Shown here piece after piece: positions 54,801-64,000 of a stretch of DNA of 64,000 nucleotides (within the stretch, counting starts at the first letter, position 1; each line of letters starts with the position of its first letter). A program made the position numbers and the translations under genes. Location of the stretch: assembly GCF_002902725.1 (NCBI RefSeq), contig NZ_PPRT01000028.1:1-64000 (forward strand), in the 5' to 3' direction. Source of the DNA: Staphylococcus caprae (GTDB lineage Bacteria > Bacillota > Bacilli > Staphylococcales > Staphylococcaceae). The notes beneath the pieces were generated by a model. The model was given only the letters and a program-made list of their open reading frames with translations. It searched no databases and had not been told where the DNA came from.

Positions 54801-57800
54801 TATATCTTGACCATTACTTAATGAGAAATAGTTTCTCATGTCTTTACCAATATTAAATCTACTTCCTTTAGCAACGTAAATCGTTGCTATTTTTTTATCT
54901 GTAATTCCACTTTCGGAAAACTGATTTTTGCGAATAGGTTCGTAAGTATATACATTACCTTCATTCATCGTTGCTTGAGAATCATCTTTATAATTTACTA
55001 ATACATTACCATTATCTTGTGGTTGGAAAGTGTTAGCTACTGCTAAGACATTATTTCTACTTGCATTTTGTCTAGCTAAACGATCTTTCGCGATAGCTTT
55101 CTCATCATTACTGATAATAGTCGGATTAACTACAACAACTCTATTACCATTAGTTAAAGGTAATGGAGGGAAATCAACCGCTAAACTACTTACATTGATA
55201 TTAATCGTTTTAATTTGATCGCCCTTTGTAACATTATTATCCATATCTGAAGCAGACAATCTTAATCTAATAGTACTATTCAATGCTTGAGCGTGACTTA
55301 TCGTTCCACTTACTGTTAAAGTGCCACTTTGACCATTCTGAGCTTTGACAAAGGAATGTGTCCATCCAGAAGGAAGACCTTCTATTGTCACTTGATTTAC
55401 ACCAGAACCATCTTGATTATCACTAACAGGAATAGTGAAATGCACTTGATTATCTCTATAATATTTATCTTTCAAAACTACAGGTTCTCCAATTGTAGGT
55501 GGTGTTTCATCAGTTATTAACGTAATGGCATTACTGAAGTTCGATTGAACATTGTCATCAAAGTAAGTTATTGCTTTAATTTCTCCAGAGCGTGGAAGTC
55601 CTTGCAAATAATCTTTAGATGTAATTGTAACTGTTCCATGACTTGTCGCGTCTGCTCTAGCAATTACAGTGTACCCTTCAGGTTTAGTATATGGGTCAGA
55701 ATAAGCATCAGTTCGACCATTAACGCCACCTACTACTAATAAAACTTTCGCGTTCGTTTGAGGTGGAACGTTTGTTACTACAATATCAGGTTTTTGTCCT
55801 GCCTTACCTTTAAGTTGTAAGGCAGTTGTGACTATAGTTGGAGGATATGGTTTAGCTCTTACTTCAAATTGTTCTTCTTTATCTCCTAACTTTACAGTTA
55901 TGAAGTAATCGCCAGGCTCTAAAGTTCCTACTAAAGAGAAGTTTTTCTCTTTTGCATTATTATTTCTTCCAGTAGATTTCTCCAATCTTAATGTACGTGG
56001 ATAACCATATATTAACCAATCATTATCTTTTATCGGTTCATTACTTGTAAGTTTGATACGTATTTCTTGTTGTTCTACAGAGTTATTATGCATATCACCT
56101 GCCATTACTTGATAAACAGGATGTCCTACTTTACGTGATTCACTATACGTATCAATACTCATACCTTCGTTGTTATGCCAATAACTAATCTTTTGTTGTA
56201 ATTGTGGTTTAACGTATAGTTTTACTGGAACTAAAGTTTCAGGATTACTAGAACTGTCTCGAGCATTAAAGCCAATCATCAATTTAATTGGGTTTCCTGT
56301 ACGTGCAGCTTCTTCAAGTTTATCTTGTGCGAATAAGCTTTCAATTTCTACTGGATTTAAATCATTGACTCCGAATACGCGATAACTATTATATTGGGCG
56401 TTTGGAGGCATGAATCCCATTATAGTGTCACTAATATTTTTAACGTAACTTAACGGATCATCGGCATAATCAGTTGTATGATCTCCGTCGCTATCCAAGA
56501 TAGCTCGGTTAGCATATTTACCTAGTGTTGGATCATAAGTATATTCAGTGTTACCTAAATGCATTGTACGATTCTTAACTTCTACAAAAGACTTAATTCT
56601 TTCTTGATAAACATTCATTGGTTCAACATATAATTGATTATAGTTATAAAGCTGATTAAATTCTAATGCACGTCCACCTGCCGCATAATATAAACGTTCA
56701 GTTGGCAATCCAGATGTTTTAAAGGATATGCGATAACTTACATCTCCTTTACCTATAAAACAATAAATAGAATCTAAGCCTTGTCCTTGTTCAGGTCTAT
56801 CGCCATTAAGAAAAGCATAGTTTTCATCACCATAATACTTAGCTGTGCTAGACGCGCCGTTTCTGTTGAAGTATGAATTTGGCGCAAATTCATCACTACC
56901 CCGAGCGAAATCCCAGAATTTGTTTAATTGATAATATGGAGTGTTGTAAAATTGATAACCGTGTGCTGCACCATGTCTAAAATAATTTGCCACACTAGGA
57001 TTTATGCCACCTGCAGTTTCCCAAAATTTTGGTAAAGGCTTACCTGACCCAGAACCAGAGCCATCATATGAAGTGGCACGTCCGTCTTTATTTATAATTG
57101 TTAAGGTTACTGGACCCGTAGGTGTTTGATCACGAGGTATCGCAAACCAATAAATCATATTTTCATGGTTAGAGTGTCCAAGGTTAAATAATACGTCCCA
57201 TTGATAGCCACTTTTTAATCTTTTAGTAGTAATGTAAGCAATGTTTCTAACGTCTGAAGCATGCAACAAATTATATGGTGTTGTAGGTAAATAATATGGT
57301 GCACCTTTATTTGAAGCATGTAAAAATGTTCCAGGTGGATAGCCTGAACCATCATCATCAGAAGAAACATAATATTCAGTGTAGGCATTTTGGTATGAGA
57401 CGCTACCTCTTGCAGCTCTGTCAGAGTTGACACCTCGAGTTGAACGTTTAAGAGTATTACTATCTATAGAACGTTGTGGTAATGTACGTGCCAATTCTAT
57501 TGCTTGTACTAACTCTTGATATACTAAAGTAAGCTCATCTGATGTAGCGTTATCTTCCTTACCTAATAATTCATTTACTTTATCAAATGTAGCTTTCACT
57601 TTATTAAATTCAGTTGCGTTTGCTTTGTCTCTATCAATCATTTTGTATTCATGATATGAAAAGTCTAATAAAGCTTGGAGACTGTTTCTATCAATTGGTG
57701 ATTGAGCTTGTCTATTTTTTGCTTTCTTTTTAACAGAATCTTTGTTTTTATCATCTTTATTAGCACGTTTTTCAGCTAATTGTTGCTTAATCATTTTATG

Positions 57801-58277
57801 GTTATCTTTTTTAGAAGAATCTTGATTTTCTTTTTCTTCCTCTTCTTGTTTCTTAGCATGAATCACGTCTTTGTTAATTCTTAAATCTTCTTGAGAAAGT
57901 AAAGATTGGTTATTGATATTGTTTTCATCGCTATTTGTCGATGCTTGCTCTGATTCAAGACGTTGTATTGCGTTTTGATTTTCGTCATTATTTGTTAATG
58001 TCGTTTTATCAAGTGCGTTTGGTTGATTGTTTTCGCTGGAACGACTTTGATTATTGTCAACTTGGCTATATAATTGATGAGCTTTAGAATTTGAATTGTC
58101 TTCATCAATTTGCGAGTCTTCTTGTTGTTCGATTACCTTTTGATTTTGGCTCACTTCATTGGCATGTGCTTGTCCAGGATTGAAACCAACAAACACTAGT
58201 GTCGCAATGACTGTAGAAAATGTTCCAATTGCGTATTTACGAATACTAAATTTTTGTAGTTTGTCTCGATTATTCAA
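27834..58277 (-). CDS. ebh: Giant cell-surface adhesin Ebh
   Basis: Extracellular matrix-binding protein homologue, 10,147 aa in one uninterrupted frame. The start is TTG, with an AGAGGAG Shine-Dalgarno about 12 nt upstream. A YSIRK-type signal ([12 protein letters not shown]) ends at QAHA (residue 39). Next come a polar Q/N/D/K-rich part, a FIVAR unit near 196-265 and a beta-rich region with Ig-like segments to about 2530. Eleven FIVAR units of about 85 aa follow (2530-3465), then 47 GA-FIVAR units of about 126 aa (3465-9373). DUF1542-like helices continue to about 10,000, interrupted by a beta domain near 9610-9700. One membrane segment (about 10,013-10,035) and a Lys/Glu-rich cytoplasmic tail end the protein. 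No LPXTG is present, so it is held by the membrane. In S. aureus Ebh supports wall stability and matrix binding, and ArlRS affects it. Confidence 0.97.
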   Translation of the reverse strand: MNNRDKLQKFSIRKYAIGTFSTVIATLVFVGFNPGQAHANEVSQNQKVIEQQEDSQIDEDNSNSKAHQLYSQVDNNQSRSSENNQPNALDKTTLTNNDENQNAIQRLESEQASTNSDENNINNQSLLSQEDLRINKDVIHAKKQEEEEKENQDSSKKDNHKMIKQQLAEKRANKDDKNKDSVKKKAKNRQAQSPIDRNSLQALLDFSYHEYKMIDRDKANATEFNKVKATFDKVNELLGKEDNATSDELTLVYQELVQAIELARTLPQRSIDSNTLKRSTRGVNSDRAARGSVSYQNAYTEYYVSSDDDGSGYPPGTFLHASNKGAPYYLPTTPYNLLHASDVRNIAYITTKRLKSGYQWDVLFNLGHSNHENMIYWFAIPRDQTPTGPVTLTIINKDGRATSYDGSGSGSGKPLPKFWETAGGINPSVANYFRHGAAHGYQFYNTPYYQLNKFWDFARGSDEFAPNSYFNRNGASSTAKYYGDENYAFLNGDRPEQGQGLDSIYCFIGKGDVSYRISFKTSGLPTERLYYAAGGRALEFNQLYNYNQLYVEPMNVYQERIKSFVEVKNRTMHLGNTEYTYDPTLGKYANRAILDSDGDHTTDYADDPLSYVKNISDTIMGFMPPNAQYNSYRVFGVNDLNPVEIESLFAQDKLEEAARTGNPIKLMIGFNARDSSSNPETLVPVKLYVKPQLQQKISYWHNNEGMSIDTYSESRKVGHPVYQVMAGDMHNNSVEQQEIRIKLTSNEPIKDNDWLIYGYPRTLRLEKSTGRNNNAKEKNFSLVGTLEPGDYFITVKLGDKEEQFEVRAKPYPPTIVTTALQLKGKAGQKPDIVVTNVPPQTNAKVLLVVGGVNGRTDAYSDPYTKPEGYTVIARADATSHGTVTITSKDYLQGLPRSGEIKAITYFDDNVQSNFSNAITLITDETPPTIGEPVVLKDKYYRDNQVHFTIPVSDNQDGSGVNQVTIEGLPSGWTHSFVKAQNGQSGTLTVSGTISHAQALNSTIRLRLSASDMDNNVTKGDQIKTININVSSLAVDFPPLPLTNGNRVVVVNPTIISNDEKAIAKDRLARQNASRNNVLAVANTFQPQDNGNVLVNYKDDSQATMNEGNVYTYEPIRKNQFSESGITDKKIATIYVAKGSRFNIGKDMRNYFSLSNGQDIPNVPFTVMTPADPLPTPEQVSQFGDEPHQYRVMAFNAYNKSIENLYIRIKAIDIVAPTGNHRVFRVNPIKLSDEEVQAVKQAFVDANPKLHLQTSDIDVSNPTNGTGVSTVTVSVHKDQYTKTFTSSANDMNFLRWPNIREDYSISWSSDKLPNRNTDGGFSWSPDHKSIIYRYDATKGIAINTNQVLNLFTATTTVPGLRNNITGNEKILAEEGGTPSYKPNGYSSQINSDDRQRSFTKDGQFIQVLDLVQTGTGFGNAVVNHSNIVYNQSNSQVVNGEVPAANGAAAFQLEKVIKSNYVSEGIMGVVYKTHLFLTPYGAKQYIERTGSTMDTTTNVYDVYFVPSDNVKPTITFGDYSHNEVYSGETFKNTMSVSDNYGVQSVSIPNDSGIRVTISNNNTQVSGTAPNVTSVTNKLVKVTAIDKSNNQTTEQFNVLLKPLKDKYRLSTSSTNQHPVRLNNIQNGATLSPAERQSVIDSVSVNNIAPRRSYITEPANEVQSKEVSNVIRPRNDATVTVTVTYKDGTTSQISVPVKHVLPEVVSESRYTVKGQNFPQGKGAEPRDFFRLQNGNTFNARVNWVGNNAPNINSNQIGVDIPLHAEIWFDGETTPIVKQTSYKIVKSEPKKIFETTINGQFVNSNDNPGNAGSYIKSINNSWPNGMYFDWAQGSSAPTSNTPGAFVRTATAIYPNGEREDVKILFKVQPSKPQIDANSVIAKGGLSNQQVIVRNVQDNVDVKLYQANGSVIPNTTSVIANGTATITVQGTLPTGNIYAKSSITTNNLTYAKRTNNDVSDTTENVTVTSENSDQVNVTVAMEAKNGGIKLVKGIDFNFNNFNNFISNAPANSRFAWAQSPDTWKGNIGQSNKTVNVTLPNNQGTRTVDIPVMIYPSVTAKAPVRDKIGQNLERGTDVYNYIEFEDGKRYNGTATWKDNRQPDKNVAGVQNLTALINYPGITTPVEVPVKVWVYNFDFAQPVNIIEVGDTFPKGTSAAMYKHLENGEGLPMDGFKFYWNPETGTSSNQWQSLAYTSTPFVKTGRYDVLDSGNRDFQTSQPGKFIVKNGTPNPPIITESNAGEITITPGAVRQIPIKGSGYYAQSNADKIVINRNGRKLTTFIKNQDGRWELLTGEPDIRGLSAKDDGSAILINRTAISEGDTIQAIATEGSGEIISSPADSGPFIVKAPQPEKATAKIWQNGTFEVTPDNATNTFNPTKRIEVSYTEKIGNNEANKTFTITKNNNGSWSINNKPSYVTFNQSNGKVIFDANTIKPDSQVTITSKAGNGNTESTNPNIVSAPASHSVTIREIIKEQGQSVTNADVNNAVQVENKRIASIKSGTALPSNLAGGSTTHIPVVITYNDGSTQEITETIKTKVNKTELINARNHLDDTISKDNKTPASISNFEQAMERAKAQINQAKAEADTVINTEFATPQQVAEALNRVKAAQAKINEAKNLLQTRADNSQLIRAKDQLQQTLQPAASTEGMTQQSAQNYNSKRQSAEQAIQNANSVINNGDATSQQITEAKNKVEQAQREYVEAKNGLRADKSQLETAYHRLTQNVILTDKKPASVTRYNQSLAGFRNELDTAKNEANSVLQNTNPSVEQVRNALNKVNAVQPKVNQAIALLQPKENNSALVHAKNQLQNAVNESDPTRGMTSTTANNYNTKKREAQAEIQKADQIIADGDATAKQISDEKNKVEQALQALNNAKRDLRADKSQLQNAYNKLTEQVSTNGKTPSSIKKYEAARKAIETQYNDAKNEAEQVLRNNNPSVNEVTQTLEKVNNIQSRVNEAVHMLQNKENNSELVRAKEQLQQAINNQPSTTGMTQDSISNYNSKRQEAQNAVSHAETVINNGDATAQQISTEKSKVEQALTALNDAKHQLTADTTALQTAVNRLDRRGDTNNKKPSSIRAYNNAIQSIQSQLDNAKNNANAVIQKPIRTVNEVDNALQEVNRVERELSQAINQLQPLANNEALKAARTQLENKINQAVQTDGMTQQSVNAYNHAKQEAQSESNTAQTLINNGDATDQEISSETEKVNQKFKNLENAINGLTVNKAPLEIARNNIQYNIIHASSTEGMTSQSAQAYRQKLQEARNEITRINHVLDNHPDVNAIRTNVASAERMKNELIQAKNNLQVDTQPLENAQRNIQSVIDQGSNTDGMTADSVNDFNDALAAAIIEKTKINKLLKNKDSITVDKVKQAVAEANDVIKNLKDARASLLPDKSDLEAAKQALENSINHPTDTEGMTQESLHNYNEKLNAAREELNKVKGILNNNPTVAVIRSTTNEANNVKAALDEARTQLVLDRQPFINHINSEDSLNTPQKENYKNQINSATNHRELVSIQSNADTLNQAMKKLKESIADYEQEKLKENYIDASDNKRQAYDNAVNAAKGIINQTQSPTMSSDTINQKANDVKQTKDALDGNQRLTAAKQEAVRHLNDLHDLNEAQRHALTTEINNSNNIAAVNQAKDKANTVNTAMTGLKHSIADNEQELRNGNYINADKDKQDAYNSSVNSAKQVINQSNNDSAQLDPAEINKLTQKVNASKQELNGNEKLAEAKREANTTIDGLTYLNDAQRAKAKQNVGNATTRTDIASQLGNYTKLNNAMKELRDSVQNVNQVKTGSNYINEDNGPKESYNQAVTNAQNIINAQSNPEMSSDAIKQKAQAVTTAQNNLHGQQKLEEAQRNANREIDNLSNLTTAQKSAEKTLINSKQTRTEVQNQLNDAKALNGSMGTLKELVNKQSEVQGSSNYINEDESEKNAYNNAISTGQTIINKTNDPVLDKNNVDEAIRDINNKKSALHGEQKLQTAKTNATNAINTLSDLNKPQKDALKNEINASNTRTQVTSEQTKANGINEAMHKLRQNIADNENEITQSSYINAEPEKQNAYTNAVNAANAIINEQNPTLDASTINQKAQEVLTTKNALDGEAQLRKAKENATREIDGLNQLTQAQKNKEKSLVNEAQTRPAVATQLSEAKELNKVMGQLNSLINNQNEIKGSSKYINEDSAQRNAYTNAISHAESLKNRTQTPELDKSVIQGAINNINTAINNLDGEAKLAKAKQDAKATVNGLSGLTNAQKTNENNSIGSATTRDQVATILNNAQALDQTMQTLRGLVNAKNQVHSTSDFINEDSQQQNAYNSAIANGEAIISGPQNPTMDKSTIEQAINQINAAKNNLHGVTKLQNDKNAANQAIAQLGSLNNPQRTGEEALVNGAQTRNDVTAHLNNAKALNEAMKKLKEKVAEKTNVKQNSDYINGSSEHQNAYNQALQNAEAIIYQNSNPTLDKSEVEQKLQSLTQAQNALDGVQQLANAKHSATQDVNGLTSLNDGQKRELNKLINAADTRTKVQEELTKATDLNSAMKALRDSIQNVNEVKQGSNYVNEDQTEQRNYDNAVTSAQGAINNNSNPVLDKGLTQTVHNTKDALHGANKLSHDQQAAETEIRGLSNLNKPQKDAEIAKVKAASTRDSVRNILQDAKTLDTAMHGLRESIKDKSDIKNSSKYINEDQEEKQAYDNAVNNAQKIIDETTATLSPDTINNLTRAVTQAKSDLNGDTKLQQEKDQAKRTIAQLQNLNDAQKHMEDALIDNQQTRVEVKHDLAEAQALNGLMGTLKESIKDYSTITGDGNYINADPAKKQAYDNAVKKAQKIINGTNQPTINKDDVSNATQSVKTTKDALDGNHRLEENKQNANREIDNLSNLTPAQKTAEKALINNKQTLTEVQSQLDKAKALDGSMGTLKALVNKQSEIQRTSNYINEDQPEQSAYNNSISMGQTIIDKTTDPVLDKNNVDEAINNINTKESALHGEQKLQTAKTNATNAVNTLANLNKPQRDALKNAINASNTRTQVSAEQAKATAINDAMQTLRQNIADNENVKTQSNYINAEPEKQNAYTNAVNAANTIINEQNPTLDASTIKQKAQAVLTTKNALDGEGQLRKAKEDANREIDGLSQLTQAQKNKEKSLVNEAQTRTAVTTQLDKAKELNKVMEQLNNLINGQNAIKGSSKYINEDQAQQNAYTNAITNAEALKNRTQNPEIDKSAIQTAINTINTAINNLNGETKLSKAKQDAQAKVNNLNGLTNEQKTSENSSIGNATTRDQVTNILNGAQLLDQTMQRLRELVNAKDQVHTTSDYINEDAQQQNDYNSAIANGEAIISGQQNPTMDKSTIEQAINQINAAKNNLHGASKLQRDKNQANQEIAQLGSLNDAQKSGEEALVNGSNTRSDVATQLDKAKALNDAMKELRNKVAEKTSVKQSSDYINDSSQHQNAYNQALKDAEAIINQNGSPTLDKSEVEQKLQSLTQAQNALQGSHLLENAKNNAVTEINKLTALNDAQRQKAIQNVQAQTTIPNVNQQLTTVKELNSAMQALRDAVGQQNDVHQQSNYFNEDQQPKQNYDTAIQSGQEIINKSQDPVMNKTEIEQATNRINSTKDALDGANKLHSDQESANRQIDGLSSLNPAQITAEKQLINQATTRTDVAQKLAAAKELNDAMKALRDGIHNKDDIKRSSAYVNADPTKISAYDQALQNAENIINATPQAELNRSTIEQALTRVQQAQNALDGVQQLANAKQAATQNVNGLTSLNNGQKRELNQLIYAANTRTKVKEELAKATALNNAMKALRDSIQNVDEVKRGSNYVNEDQTEQHNYDNAVTGAQTTIDNNNKPVLDKNTIESLTQTVNNSRDALHGSSKLSRDQQNAENEIRDLTSLNEPQKNAEIAKVKAATTRTDVKNILQDAKTLDTAMHGLRESIKDKSEIKNSSKYINEDQPEKQAYDNAVNNAQQVIDETTATLSPDTINNLTNTVTQAKSNLHGDTKLQQEKVQAKQTIAQLQNLNNAQKGLEDTMIDGESTRTQVQHDLAEAQALDGLMGALKESIKDHSKVTGNGNYINADPAKKQAYDNAIQNAQNIINGTNQPTINKGNVSNATQSVKSTKDALDGDHRLEEAKNHANQEITNLQNLNNAQKEAEKNAVNTSPTLEQVQQNLQTAQNLDSAMGALKQSIANKDQVKSESKYLNEDPTIKANYDNAVQRAESIINATHDPELNKANIEQATQAVQQAEQALHGVEKLTHDKTTASNELDGLTNLTDAQREKLKEQINNSTSRDDIKQKIEQAKQLNNLMDQLKQQVGHKDDVHSNSNYFNEDPDKKKAYDDAIKRAEEIIKNSTDPNLNPQDITNALNQIKQAKDNLHGDDLLQHQKDTSNQSIDNLNHLNQPQKDALKQAINGATTREQVAEKLKEAQALDEAMKQLENQVSKDPSITSGSPFVNEDTDKQKAYNDAVQAAKDLINQTSNPTLDKQKVEEALQKIQNAVNELKGEQKLTQSKQDANGQLSHFNNLTDEQKAHFKPLIDNAQTRGEVDKQIALAKQLNDDMGTVKGQISYKDKVHQSSDYINADQSKKEAFDNAIKEAEDLLHNNPGILDHNTLQNIINKIEEAQNALNGQAKFDQAQKEALKELGHLNSLNAPQRETVKTNINQATTLDGLAQELQKAKDLNNAMKAMRDSIANQEQVRQGSNYTNEDHTQQQAYDDAVNNINRIITESNATMDPQAINQATQTLTDAKQGLHGDQKLQDDKNNAKQEIDNLTGLTNAQKQTLNDAINQLTNRPDVKRKLSEAKYLNGKMEELKAIVAKAPSVRQNSNYINEDPAEKEAYDNAINKGQKVIDAANNPTTDSVVISKIIQEINSVEQGLNGAQKLRQDQADAINKVYGLDTLNPAQKSKEVQDIQAATTRPAVTQQLEDAKALNQAMEQLKQSIADKNKTLNSSNYINEDPEKKLAYDNALSKAEQLLNQQNDPTMDKNEINAATQKVKEAKDALHGAEKLAQNQTESNATVNQLPNLNDKQKQALNDLINSAPNKQKVAEIIAQANELNNAMKKLKDLVDEQPHVHQQSNYSNEDPNVQNVYDNAIQNGQNIIDGTTGEPLNKNQIDNAIQNIELAKGDLHGEQKLQHAQQDANNEIDHLSNLNNAQRQGEHNEINTAPSRTEVANDLNNAKALNEAMRQLESEVNHANNIKQSSDFINEDEGPQNAYNNALQKAKDIINAVPDGTLDKARIEQALTELQHAREALHGEQKLQEAKDQANAQIDGLNALNSGQTLAEKDLVNQAKTKPAVQEALEKAKELNEAMKALRSEIAKKDQVKGESKYINADNNKQSTYDSALNRGSQIITTTQPPELDKDAINRATQAITNAENELNGQAKLTEAISNGKQEVNNLHGLTQAQKDKEHELINQAPTKSQVAEIINNAKQLDNAMNQLQQAINNANPTKQSGNYINEDPAQKEAYNQAIQKAKDLINKQPPTMDKHEIDQALDNINQAQNNLNGNKKLFNEQNEKTDQLTNLNSLTNGQHDALVNDIFNAPTREEVAKRFEKAEQLNNTMKALRDAIKDNQQVLQSSNYKNEDPAQQNAYNQAVAKALDIVNDRPTPTLSNETVQKVVDEVTQAKQNLRGEQKLADDKANAERTLNQLTHLNPAQREDLENQIHNATIRPEVQDAVNLANQLNDAMKKLKDALDGNETLKQSSDYINEDTNERGNYDHNVEKGKEIVDQQTNPTMSPSYINEITDKINNAKNDLHGSQKLEKDKQQATENINQMTGLNQAQKDQLNKEIQQAQTRPDVERVIIKAKPLNQSMENLRQSIKDVDNVKQTSNYINETPSVQNNYTSAVDQAKQIIDQTSNPTMNPLDINRAIAKVQTTKDDLHGERKLDNDKHTQTYAVNHLDHLNQAQKDALAHEINQATTVTDVDNIYNKAKALDDEMKKLKDIVAQQNSVRQSSNYINEDSAPQQAYNDAINDAQAIIDQTTNPTMSHDDIENAINKIKEKVAALDGEHKLQQAKENANNLIDSLNNLNTPQKNAEKALINNAKTRDKVTEQTQVAQELNNAMGGLRNSIQDQGSVRQDSKYVNENYDKQQAYNSAVRDAESVINEQTATLNKDTITQLTQAVNKAKDALNGVELLNADKQAAQQSLPKLSHLNQAQQDAFNTQINNAHTRSEVQQIIGQAQNLNNTMKSLEDSIQDKDQVKKSGNYINEDPNEQQAYDNAVTQIENILHQTSQPTMSVDDIKNAINHIKNAKDQLAGQSKLDKAKDQADKELSKLVDLTSYQSSNVGNQIYTAKTRTEVAQALEKAKTLNDAMKALNDVYKQTSKVIHSSQFINEDQPEKDAYKQAIKDVEAVIYKQTNPEMDPTVINNLTHQLENAQNNLHGDQKLAQAKQNATDTINGLTHLNEAQREAIINQNTNATTREQVKKNLDNAKALDQAMASVDNVVANKNNVLNSSKYLNEDPKYQQPYDQTIAAAEQLVNQTTNPTLDPNQVEIIKNRVLTAEDNLHGVKKLDSDKAMAKYDIADMKNLNAAQKQAITQSINNATLRTEVKQLLQQAKDLNSVMKDLKDKTKQTEADKTSPNYTEASDDRKEALNQALADAKAIIDKAHGSNATHDEVQQVLDKLTQANQNLNGNQRVAEAKTDASNTIDQLKHLNPSQQQTAKDNVEQATKLAEIDTAKANAQVLNKSMGQLQQFINDAQSVENSDNYKQADDSKISAYDDALEQAQAIVQKNATEDEVKQAIHQISQAKNNLNGIARLDEARPKALDYINSLDKINNAQKAALIDKVNQSHDLIEINHLVDDGTNLNDIMHDLAQAIIDNYAPTKASINYINADSQLKDNFNQAINNARDVLNKAKGQNLNFETVDSLKDAISETKDALNGIERLKAAKAKADKFIESLAHINQAQLAHALKEIANSDTLTKLARIVDKANVLNEAMQALKDETTRNAAPVQSSLNYINADEDLKDQFDHALSNARKALAKATGKNLDETEIEGLKQAIEDTKDTLNGEQRFAEAKAKGQQYLQTLTHLNDAQRNIAENEIKTSEDLTSLAETISNTTNLDEAMKDLHETLVNNATPVHASVNYVNADDDLKQQFDTALQQARNTLAKATGEPASIDEVRGLSQTIEDTRDALNGEQRLAEAKVKAEKVLNTFKDLNNAQRESSMSQMKATDNLQDLTQIVATASDLNDAMRDLRDKLKSTVNPVKASINYVNADYNLKRQFNKAVKDAREALSKTKGENLNERDIQGLSQAIDDTKQALNGEQRLTEAKTKADIFIKQLDALNDAQTDALTHDVNASDNIKDITQIVNDASDLNEAMKTLQDTVNQLDQPTKDSINYQNADEDLKLQFDHAIQVAHDVLNKKDGSNLDIDIINGMTQAIKDAKEALNGEQRLNDAQTKAHKAIDDTLKHQLDEINKANATDESKAQAKKVAEDAAKEAHTNIDHANSNNAVQTAKNDGTIAINNTHADELPKAKIDANNEIDQKVKDILNNIDQNPNLTAKEKDKLKADLEHAVNDIKKRIDQATDKQTISDEKAKVDQLLKDTQAIITAKEQAKQAIKELAQHKRDAIKNNPDLTDVQKAHALAEIDKAEQEALKQIEQANSVDNIKQTKDDGLNNIAQITIWDTDQAPLTLHRSELSLQDALVTGNVVVHRDETITMNDIKHALTLTDDLKVKIISLPNTDKVANDLTAKVEITLANGSQVIVDVPVNVIEKELQVAKNEASQQINQVTQQKLDEIDKDQSLTEKQKEQAKAEVQKLKEQALNNINQSTTVADVEKIQQKDKDDIHHFDSKQFILDKAKKDNKANVQKATEEGVKEIKHITDLTPDEQAKFVKQLQELQTKVNDKIKNAKDLDELKQIIKDFNTQRDQIIAQAHLLGEKHKADRKLDNVVNNRTQQILDNMSATQYQKQLAISRIKQIQLDTMNAIHKAKTIAEVQEALLNGIRRILAVGFDNSFDSISNQTNALSHRNLFDVRLKDQDVQSHIGQTETYKEVLSGAGVEPGKKKHKEDGPKHVNHHDDSFIDRIIDDFGKAVGFITLTGLLSGFWLVFAKRRKKEEEEEELRDNKDYQISDSEKTTPLVVAKRKKDKNEETQIDEDDKKGIPVAKRKKDNKQENKEVKQQTKKKVQTSQPKSKSSSCTSSKGKTTKKATNQATKKGAKKNSKK
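39931..43705 (-). repeat. Ebh segmental duplication, copy B (10 repeats)
   Basis: This 3,774-bp block runs from the middle of repeat 11 to the middle of repeat 21. Its repeats 12-16 match repeats 4-8 of copy A one for one, and 19-21 match 9-11. Repeats 17 and 18 have no partner in copy A. Confidence 0.85.
43705..46711 (-). repeat. Ebh segmental duplication, copy A (8 repeats)
   Basis: This 3,006-bp block directly adjoins copy B and runs from the middle of repeat 3 to the middle of repeat 11. An exact 80-bp identity links 45260-45339 with 42254-42333, an offset of 3,006. Compared with copy B it lacks 756 bp (two repeats) and a further 12 bp. Confidence 0.85.
47885..50690 (-). repeat. 11 FIVAR-type repeats of about 255 bp in ebh
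   Basis: Units of about 85 aa form two alternating types in the first eight units. One carries K(T)PAS/PSS, the other a GMT signature (STEGMT, TRGMT, TTGMT, TDGMT). The last three units are all of the GMT type. The change to GA-FIVAR repeats is near 47885. Confidence 0.8.
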
Positions 58278-58500
58278 AGCTATTGTCCACTCCTCTTCTT
58301 GATGTTTTGTCTTTGGTGTTTAATGTGATAGTCGAATCTGAGCATATGAGTATTTCGAAGTTGCTTAAATGAAATGATATCGTTCAAATTGCGCTCAATA
58401 AAAAAGAGCAATTGACGACATTTCAAAATTAATTTGATATCGGTATGCCCTCTCATTTATCACAATAGCGTCTGGAACAATATTTTATTCGTTCTAAATA

Positions 58501-58529
58501 ATAATATCATTTTAATATAGGATTGTGAA
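58501..58529 (-). promoter_or_regulatory. Candidate sigma-A promoter of ebh
   Basis: On the minus strand TTCACA (complement of 58524-58529) and TATTAT (complement of 58501-58506) are 17 bp apart; each has 5 of 6 consensus bases. The start of transcription would be near 58494, which makes a leader of about 217 nt. Confidence 0.6.
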
Positions 58530-58590
58530 ATTAATTCACATAACTTTTATAAAATAAAAGTTAATGTTGTTGGTGATTAGCATTAAAATG

Positions 58591-58644
58591 TAAAAAAATA
58601 ACCAAATGATACATCGGAAAAAATTTCCAACGAATCATTTGGTT
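58591..58644 (-). terminator. Terminator of the dynamin/exonuclease transcript
   Basis: Arms AACCAAATGAT (58600-58610) and its perfect complement (58634-58644) form an 11-bp stem. On the minus strand a T-run follows. It lies just past the exonuclease stop and upstream of the ebh promoter. Confidence 0.88.
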
Positions 58645-58650
58645 TATATT

Positions 58651-59529
58651 TTAAAAATTGCTAGCTAAATATTTTCCAGAAACGTATAACTCATGTTCGT
58701 TACAAATCGACAAGATATCATTTAATTCATGTGCGTATGTCATCTCTTCGAATAACTTTTCTGTTTCAATAGGAACTTGTGTATGGATTTCTGCTAATGA
58801 TTTAGATAGATGGAGATTATCAATGTTATCATTGATCTTTTTCTGTTGTGCAGGTGTTAACTTTGAAATATTTTCGATTACATTTTCAACTGTATGGTGA
58901 TTTTGAATTAATTTGATTGCTGTCTTTTCTCCTATACCTTTGACACCTGGATACCCATCTGCTGTATCTCCCATGAATGCTTTAACATCTATTAATTGTT
59001 TCGGTTCTAATCCGTATTCTTCTCTAAAACGATTTAACGTATATCTATTGTAAATCGTGAATCCCTTTTTAGTTAGCCAAACTTCTACGTTATCATTAAT
59101 ACATTGAAGAATGTCTCTATCTCCAGTGATGATATAAACATTATTATGTTCTGAGTATTCTTTAGCAAGGCTGCCAATCACATCGTCCGCTTCATAATTA
59201 GTGACACCCACATTAACGAAACCGAATTGTTGAGAGATTTCTTTGACATAATCGAATTGAGGAATGAGTTCTGCAGGTGGAGCTGGTCGATTTTGTTTAT
59301 AACCTTCAAACATTTCATTTCTGAAGGTTTGTTGTCCCATATCCCAACATACTGCAACGTGTGTAGGGTTGATTTCTTTAATCGCGCTAAAAATATGTCT
59401 AACGAACCCTTGAACGCCGTTTGTCGGTATCCCTTTGGAGTTGTACATAAATTGATTGTGTAAACTTGTCGCATAGAAATGTCTAAAGAGTAGCGCCATT
59501 CCATCTACGAGTAATACTCTTTGTTCCAT
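58651..59529 (-). CDS. 5'-3' exonuclease (PolI N-terminal-like, YpcP type)
   Basis: 292-aa homologue of the 5' nuclease domain of DNA polymerase I, encoded as a separate enzyme. Active-site acidic residues stand in LLVDGMALL, CWDMG, NYEADD and ITGDRDILQ. The helix-hairpin-helix motif is VKGIGEKTAIKLI, used to bind DNA. It likely removes RNA primers or flaps, as the YpcP/ExoR group does. It follows the dynamin-like gene by 21 bp and shares its transcript. It has no polymerase domain, which is normal for this family. Confidence 0.9.
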   Translation of the reverse strand: MEQRVLLVDGMALLFRHFYATSLHNQFMYNSKGIPTNGVQGFVRHIFSAIKEINPTHVAVCWDMGQQTFRNEMFEGYKQNRPAPPAELIPQFDYVKEISQQFGFVNVGVTNYEADDVIGSLAKEYSEHNNVYIITGDRDILQCINDNVEVWLTKKGFTIYNRYTLNRFREEYGLEPKQLIDVKAFMGDTADGYPGVKGIGEKTAIKLIQNHHTVENVIENISKLTPAQQKKINDNIDNLHLSKSLAEIHTQVPIETEKLFEEMTYAHELNDILSICNEHELYVSGKYLASNF

Positions 59530-59550
59530 TAAAGCGTCCTTCTTTCTTCT

Positions 59551-62500
59551 TTATAAGATTTCGTCTAGTTGTTTTGATTTTGTTTCAAGTTGTTGAATCA
59601 GTGAATCATCAAGTTTGAATGATAACAGTTCATCAATTTGTTCTTGAATATGTTGTTCTAATTCTTTAAATTGATCTTCGGCTTGTCGAGACATTTGATG
59701 TACATAACTATCAAGTTGTTGTTTAAACGCGCTCATGCCATTTTGCAATAATTTCAATGTCGTATCTGAAATTTGTTCTTGAATGTCACGTTGTGAATTT
59801 GGATTTAATAATTTACGTTTGGTTAATTGTTTCGGAAGTGCGTCGACCATCTCGTTTAAATCTATTCTTAAAAATGGTGCTTCTTCTACATCAGGTTCTA
59901 TATTGAAATCCGCCTTAACTAACACGTGAATATTATTCAACTTCTTAATTATAGGAGCAACTTGTTCTTCTAATTGTGTATTAAAATATTTTTTATTTCT
60001 TTCAGTAATTAATGATTGTTCTAGATATAGACGTTGATGAATTTGGTCTAAGTACGTTTTAGATGAAATTTTCTTTTCTTCATTAAAGTCACTATTTTGA
60101 GTCATTTGACTGTTGTAAACCGATTTAACTTCATCTAGAAGTTGTAATTTTAAGCGACCATTTAAATGGTAAATTTGTTCTTCCACTTCATTAGACGTAT
60201 GTTGTGACGTAGTATTAATTAATTGTTGATTGAGTCTATCTTCATCTTTAATTTGTGATAATTTATTTTGTCTCGCTGCAATTTGATCTTTGTTGTTATG
60301 GAATTCTTCTATCATTTCTTTGTATGAATCATTCATTTGTTGAATTTGATGAACCATTTGTTGTTCTAAAATGGTTTTAGATTCTACATCAGCGAAACGT
60401 TGGATACTATTTCGTAAATCGTCTATGCCTTGATCGCCTTCTTTAAGCCCCTTACGACTTGAGACGTTAAATATTTCAGAATGTAGATTCACTTGTCCTA
60501 GTGCATCAGCAACATAATCATGTACTGCGTTAAGGTCGTCCTCATTTTCAGCTAAATCAACCGCATTGATAACCATCTTAAAGGCTTGATTCTCATTTAA
60601 TTGATTCATATCTTTCATGTGTTCGATAAAGGCTTTGTCATTATCAGTGAATGAATGGTTGAAATAACTTACATATAGAATTAAATCTGATGATGTAAGA
60701 ATTTGTTCAGTTTCATTAGTATGACGTTGGTTATTTGAATGTAAACCGAGCGAATCGACGACGATTTTACCTTTGAGCCATTCGAGTGGCAGATTAAGAT
60801 GGACGGTCTTAACGAATGTCGCATATTCGTCTTCGGCACTCCATTTTTTAACATCATCTTGAGAAACGGTGTGAACTTCGCCTTCATTAAGCATATCTAG
60901 ATACATATCGTAATGCTGCTCAACCGCATTTATAAATGCAAGTTGATTCTTCTCAAGTTGTGCTTTTAATTTCTTCAAATCACTATGAATGAAAGCTTCT
61001 AAAGAATCGAACGATGTATCATAATATTCTAGTACGTTGTTAATTTCTTCGAGTAATTGGTCGGCAGATTTTAGGGTAATTTGACTTTCATCGCCATATG
61101 ACAGTTCTGTAGTAGCGGCAGTTGTTGGATTAGGTGAACTTACTAAGTATTGTCCACCGAGTAATGCATTGATTAAGCTACTTTTACCTGCGCTAAATGT
61201 ACCAAACACACCAATTTTAGTGATTTGGTGATTGAGACGATGCATCGTATCTTTAATATCTTTTTTAGTTCGATCGAAGAGTGGAACGTCTTCGACAACT
61301 TCAAGTGCATTTTGAATATCAACTTGATTAGCTGTTTCTGCCTCAACTTGTTCTCTTTTTTCATGCTTTTGATGATAAGCTGTCGAGTTTTCTTCTTTAA
61401 GTTCGAAATTCGCTTCAGTTCTTCCGATTAATCTATCAAGAGAATCATCTAAATGAATGTAATAATGCTGATAGTTCTTCGTTGTCAGCGACTCTTTTAA
61501 GTTTTTTAATTCGATGAACTTTTCATATTCTTGTTTATCTTCATTGTCATCAGTAGTGAGTTCGCTAGCGTGCGCATGGTTCACTGCTTCTTTAAAGATT
61601 GGGTTGGATTCATTTTCAATGAATTTATTTAAAGCTTTTACCACTTCATCTGAGAATGTTAAAACATAAGTGTTACTAATACTTGTTTGCGGTTGGTATA
61701 AATCAGAAATAAGCTTGGGTTGAATACGATAATCCTGATTTAAAATATGTTCATTGACCTCACTGCTATTGATGAATCGCGTTAAGAACGACATATCTTC
61801 GCGAAGAGGCTGACGAATTTGTTGATCGACTTTATCTTGTAGTTCATCAGTGGCTTTATTTAAACGCTGTTCTTGTTCTTCTTCTTTTTTCTTTTTCTTA
61901 TTGAACAGTCCACCAACTTTAAAATCATCAGACTTACTTTCTAAGTAAGATCTCAATGATTCGCGCATGTCATGTGTCATAATATACGCATTCTCTAGAA
62001 TATCTTTACGCTTTTGTTTCAAATAATTGAGCAATTTATCGTCATCATTTAAGAGTTGTGCTTCTTCGCTCACTTCTTGATTCTGTTGGAACTTAACGTA
62101 GGCTTGCTCGAAACCCTCTTCTTCGATGTCCAATGTGTCGAGAATATCTTGGATTTCATTTTGAATATAAGCGAGTTGCGCATCAGTAATGAATTCGACC
62201 GTACGATGAACATAATCTTCTACAGATTCACGGTTATTATCCATTTCAACGAGATGGTTGGATAATTCATCAATTTGATTCTCCGGATGATCAAATTTAG
62301 AGACGTAGTATGTATCAGTAAGATGAATATCCCAATCATTGATTGATTTCTCAACACGTGCTTTAAATGTGTCGAATGTAATTTCTTCCTCATTGTGTTT
62401 ATCAATCTGATTGATGACGAAAACGACAGGAATCCCTACTTCGTTAATGCGTTTCATAAATTTGAAATTTAATGCAGATTGCACGTGATTATAGTCAACT

Positions 62501-62991
62501 GTGTAAAATAAAATATTACTTGTGTACATAAATTGTTCTGTACTAGATTGGTGTGTTGCGACGTTGGAATCTACACCTGGTGTATCTTGAAGCGTGAATC
62601 CATTGTTAAATTTGTCGGATGGGAAATTAATCTCAACTGATTCTACATCGACATTTTGACGATTCATTTGTTTCACTTCGTCATACGTTTTTAATTTTGT
62701 GTATTGTTGATGCGGTAGATTTGCGATGATCCCTGGCTCGTCAGCAACTGAAACAATCGCCGTGTTACTTGTCGTTGGTACAGGTGAACTTGGTAATATA
62801 TTTTGTTCAAGTAATAAATTGATTAATGTTGATTTGCCCGCTGAAAAGTGCCCCACAAACGAAGCGGTAAATTGATTGAGATATACCTTTTTTATAACCT
62901 GATTAATTGTATTAACTAATGCATCATTATTTGATTTCTCTACTTCTTTTTTTAATTTATATAAAATGTCTAATTGTTCAGTATTATCCAT
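59551..62991 (-). CDS. Double dynamin-like GTPase (DynA type)
   Basis: 1,146-aa protein with two fused dynamin-like halves. The first GTPase has P-loop GHFSAGKST (47-55), a Thr switch (PVPTTSNTA), DTPG and NQID. The second has GTFSAGKSS (about 597-605), PNPTTAATT, DSLG and NAVD. Between and after them lie long helical stalk regions. The B. subtilis homologue DynA tethers and fuses membranes and helps to survive phage and pore-forming stress. It heads the transcript with the 5'-3' exonuclease. Both P-loops are intact. Confidence 0.93.
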   Translation of the reverse strand: MDNTEQLDILYKLKKEVEKSNNDALVNTINQVIKKVYLNQFTASFVGHFSAGKSTLINLLLEQNILPSSPVPTTSNTAIVSVADEPGIIANLPHQQYTKLKTYDEVKQMNRQNVDVESVEINFPSDKFNNGFTLQDTPGVDSNVATHQSSTEQFMYTSNILFYTVDYNHVQSALNFKFMKRINEVGIPVVFVINQIDKHNEEEITFDTFKARVEKSINDWDIHLTDTYYVSKFDHPENQIDELSNHLVEMDNNRESVEDYVHRTVEFITDAQLAYIQNEIQDILDTLDIEEEGFEQAYVKFQQNQEVSEEAQLLNDDDKLLNYLKQKRKDILENAYIMTHDMRESLRSYLESKSDDFKVGGLFNKKKKKEEEQEQRLNKATDELQDKVDQQIRQPLREDMSFLTRFINSSEVNEHILNQDYRIQPKLISDLYQPQTSISNTYVLTFSDEVVKALNKFIENESNPIFKEAVNHAHASELTTDDNEDKQEYEKFIELKNLKESLTTKNYQHYYIHLDDSLDRLIGRTEANFELKEENSTAYHQKHEKREQVEAETANQVDIQNALEVVEDVPLFDRTKKDIKDTMHRLNHQITKIGVFGTFSAGKSSLINALLGGQYLVSSPNPTTAATTELSYGDESQITLKSADQLLEEINNVLEYYDTSFDSLEAFIHSDLKKLKAQLEKNQLAFINAVEQHYDMYLDMLNEGEVHTVSQDDVKKWSAEDEYATFVKTVHLNLPLEWLKGKIVVDSLGLHSNNQRHTNETEQILTSSDLILYVSYFNHSFTDNDKAFIEHMKDMNQLNENQAFKMVINAVDLAENEDDLNAVHDYVADALGQVNLHSEIFNVSSRKGLKEGDQGIDDLRNSIQRFADVESKTILEQQMVHQIQQMNDSYKEMIEEFHNNKDQIAARQNKLSQIKDEDRLNQQLINTTSQHTSNEVEEQIYHLNGRLKLQLLDEVKSVYNSQMTQNSDFNEEKKISSKTYLDQIHQRLYLEQSLITERNKKYFNTQLEEQVAPIIKKLNNIHVLVKADFNIEPDVEEAPFLRIDLNEMVDALPKQLTKRKLLNPNSQRDIQEQISDTTLKLLQNGMSAFKQQLDSYVHQMSRQAEDQFKELEQHIQEQIDELLSFKLDDSLIQQLETKSKQLDEIL

Positions 62992-63047
62992 GTGTTTGAA
63001 TCCCCTTTAGTTCCATCGATAAAAGATAACGCTTGGTTTATTAAGTG

Positions 63048-63095
63048 AAAAAAATTAAAAAAATTAGGTTAGTCTCAATGACAAACCCTAATTTT
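63048..63095 (-). terminator. Terminator of the NAD(P)-binding protein gene
   Basis: AAATTAGG (63061-63068) pairs with CCTAATTT (63087-63094). On the minus strand it is followed by a long T-rich tract (complement of 63048-63060). A smaller hairpin ACATAGG/CCTATGT (63124-63147) lies between it and the gene. Confidence 0.75.
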
Positions 63096-63163
63096 CAAAA
63101 GTTATGATATTTTAAATTTTATCACATAGGCTGAATAAAACCTATGTTAAAATGCTAGATTTA

Positions 63164-63802
63164 TTATTCAAACCATGCGGGTTTATCGCCTTCTGTTCCA
63201 GGTTTATTCACACCGATGTTTTCTTTTGAGTGAAGTTCTGGATTTTTAGCGATTTGAACAGCTAATGATGCGATACTTTTTCTTGAAACTTCCGTACCTC
63301 TAAATGTTTCGTCTTTTGTTGTAATTTCAAAGACATTTTCATTTTTATCAGTTAACCAACCAGGACGAATAATTGTGTAGTCTAAATCTGAGCTTTCAAT
63401 AATATCAGAAGCTTTACGATAGAGACTTAATTTTTCTCCAAATTGTTGTTTATTCCATTCATTAAATGACTCTGGTAATTCATCATAGATGCCAGGTGCT
63501 GCAACGAAAATTAAACGTTTAACGTTTTTACTATCCATAGCTTGGACAATTGTTTCAGCTTGTTTATCTAAAGAGCCGGATAAACTTGCAAATACAACAT
63601 CAACTTCATTTAAAGCTTTTTCGAGATCTTCTTTATTTTTGGCATCTCCTTCATACACTGTCACTCTATTAGAAGCATAGTCAGGGATACGATGTGCATT
63701 TCTTAAGAATAAGTCTACGTTAAAGCTAGAGTTTTCAAGAAAAATTTTAGTAGCTTCGATAGAAACTCTACCGTTAGCGCCGATAATTAATACAGTTTTC
63801 AT
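63164..63802 (-). CDS. NAD(P)-binding Rossmann-fold protein (NmrA/SDR-like)
   Basis: 212-aa protein with an N-terminal Rossmann nucleotide-binding loop IGANGRVS (a variant of GxxGxxG), a charged second-strand end, and later LIFVAAPGIYDE and YTIIRPGWLTD, which are seen in atypical short-chain dehydrogenases. It lacks a clear Y-x3-K catalytic pair, so it may act as a redox sensor or a reductase of an unusual type. The ATG has GAAAGGGG. It is probably transcribed alone. Substrate unknown. Confidence 0.82.
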   Translation of the reverse strand: MKTVLIIGANGRVSIEATKIFLENSSFNVDLFLRNAHRIPDYASNRVTVYEGDAKNKEDLEKALNEVDVVFASLSGSLDKQAETIVQAMDSKNVKRLIFVAAPGIYDELPESFNEWNKQQFGEKLSLYRKASDIIESSDLDYTIIRPGWLTDKNENVFEITTKDETFRGTEVSRKSIASLAVQIAKNPELHSKENIGVNKPGTEGDKPAWFE

Positions 63803-63865
63803 ATTGATATTCCCCTTTCTGGTCGTCTTATTTATTTTATATTATTATTTTTTAAAAAATTAAAA

Positions 63866-63903
63866 CACTCTTATTCAACTGTACTACAGTAGCGATAAGA
63901 GTG
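63866..63903 (-). terminator. Terminator of the gene entering from the right edge
   Basis: CACTCTTAT (63866-63874) pairs with ATAAGAGTG (63895-63903). On the minus strand the stem is followed by TTTTAATTTTTT. It ends the partial gene at 63961-64000. Confidence 0.8.
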
Positions 63904-63960
63904 CGAATGAATTGATTTTCAAGGTTATTACTATTACACGAAAAGAACAAAATGTAAACC

Positions 63961-64000
63961 TTATGATTTAGATTCAGGTTTTTTACCCCAATATTGATAA
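63961..64000 (-). CDS. C-terminal end of an unidentified gene (partial)
   Basis: The minus strand reads YQYWGKKPESKS and a stop at 63961-63963; the rest is outside the window. A terminator follows at 63866-63903, which supports a real gene end. The short polar tail could end a membrane protein such as a transporter, but 12 residues do not allow a name. Confidence 0.5.
   Translation of the reverse strand, partial: YQYWGKKPESKS

Larger units (their letters stand above)
58278..58650. other. ebh leader and upstream region
   Basis: 373 bp without a gene. It holds the ebh leader of about 217 nt, the ebh promoter (58501-58529) and the terminator of the exonuclease gene (58600-58644). The leader can fold: GCTC/GAGC with flanking ATTG/CAAT near 58390-58411, and a longer-range pairing of GATATC-containing arms around it. 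Confidence 0.55.

Noticed and set aside
27948-57433. Many open frames of 60-90 codons on either strand inside ebh
   Set aside because: They are shadows of one 30-kb repetitive coding frame. They lack ribosome binding sites, and several occur as pairs only because the ebh repeats are duplicated.

Overview
The window is about 64 kb of low-G+C Firmicutes chromosome and is recognisable as Staphylococcus. The evidence is the gene set and order (odhAB, arlRS, murG, ctpA, crr, msrAB, fakB2-folA-thyA, brxA-cvfC), strong AGGAGG-type ribosome binding sites, and a giant Ebh adhesin. The proteins resemble but do not equal the S. aureus versions I remember, and the folA product is not the S. epidermidis one I remember. 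I place it in a non-aureus Staphylococcus without naming a species. Almost every gene lies on the minus strand; the exceptions are an sRNA, a transporter and an RNase H-like gene.

Layout: (1) 0.1-4.4 kb holds the 2-oxoglutarate dehydrogenase operon odhA-odhB, with a catabolite-responsive element at its predicted start of transcription. (2) 4.4-7.6 kb holds the ArlRS two-component system. Upstream of it on the plus strand is a Fur-box-controlled, C-rich small RNA that I identify as the IsrR homologue, followed by about 0.6 kb of structured, repeat-like non-coding DNA. (3) 7.6-15.2 kb is a seven-gene accessory-looking operon: a UgpC-type ATPase, LplB/LplA/LplC-type ABC importer parts, a calcineurin-like phosphoesterase, a MATE exporter and a DeoR-family regulator. 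It sits between isrR and the PAP2 phosphatase gene, which are neighbours in S. aureus as I recall. (4) 15.5-26.2 kb is core housekeeping: pgpB-murG-GNAT, ctpA, msrA-msrB-crr-yozE, thyA-folA-fakB2 and a redox/Fe-S-like cluster (zinc finger, Nfu-like, cvfC, brxA). (5) 26.3-27.8 kb holds a preQ1-I riboswitch driving a VUT/YhhQ-type queuosine-precursor transporter, then an RNase H-like gene. (6) 27.8-58.3 kb is one uninterrupted 30.4-kb reading frame for Ebh (10,147 aa). (7) 58.6-64 kb holds a 5'-3' exonuclease, a double dynamin-like GTPase, a NAD(P)-binding protein and the last codons of another gene.

The most informative new observations are these. The isrR locus carries two Fur boxes, three C-rich motifs and a strong terminator. 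The preQ1-I aptamer's pseudoknot reaches into the Shine-Dalgarno sequence. Ebh contains a large internal segmental duplication: a 10-repeat block of 3,774 bp lies beside a copy of 3,006 bp. The 768-bp difference is exactly one 756-bp (two-repeat) deletion across a 15-bp homology plus one 12-bp deletion. The island between isrR and pgpB looks like a self-contained uptake and processing system for a phosphodiester- or sugar-like substrate, but its substrate cannot be read from the sequence.

All calls come from reading the sequence. No database search or structure calculation was run, and comparisons with other species are from memory.
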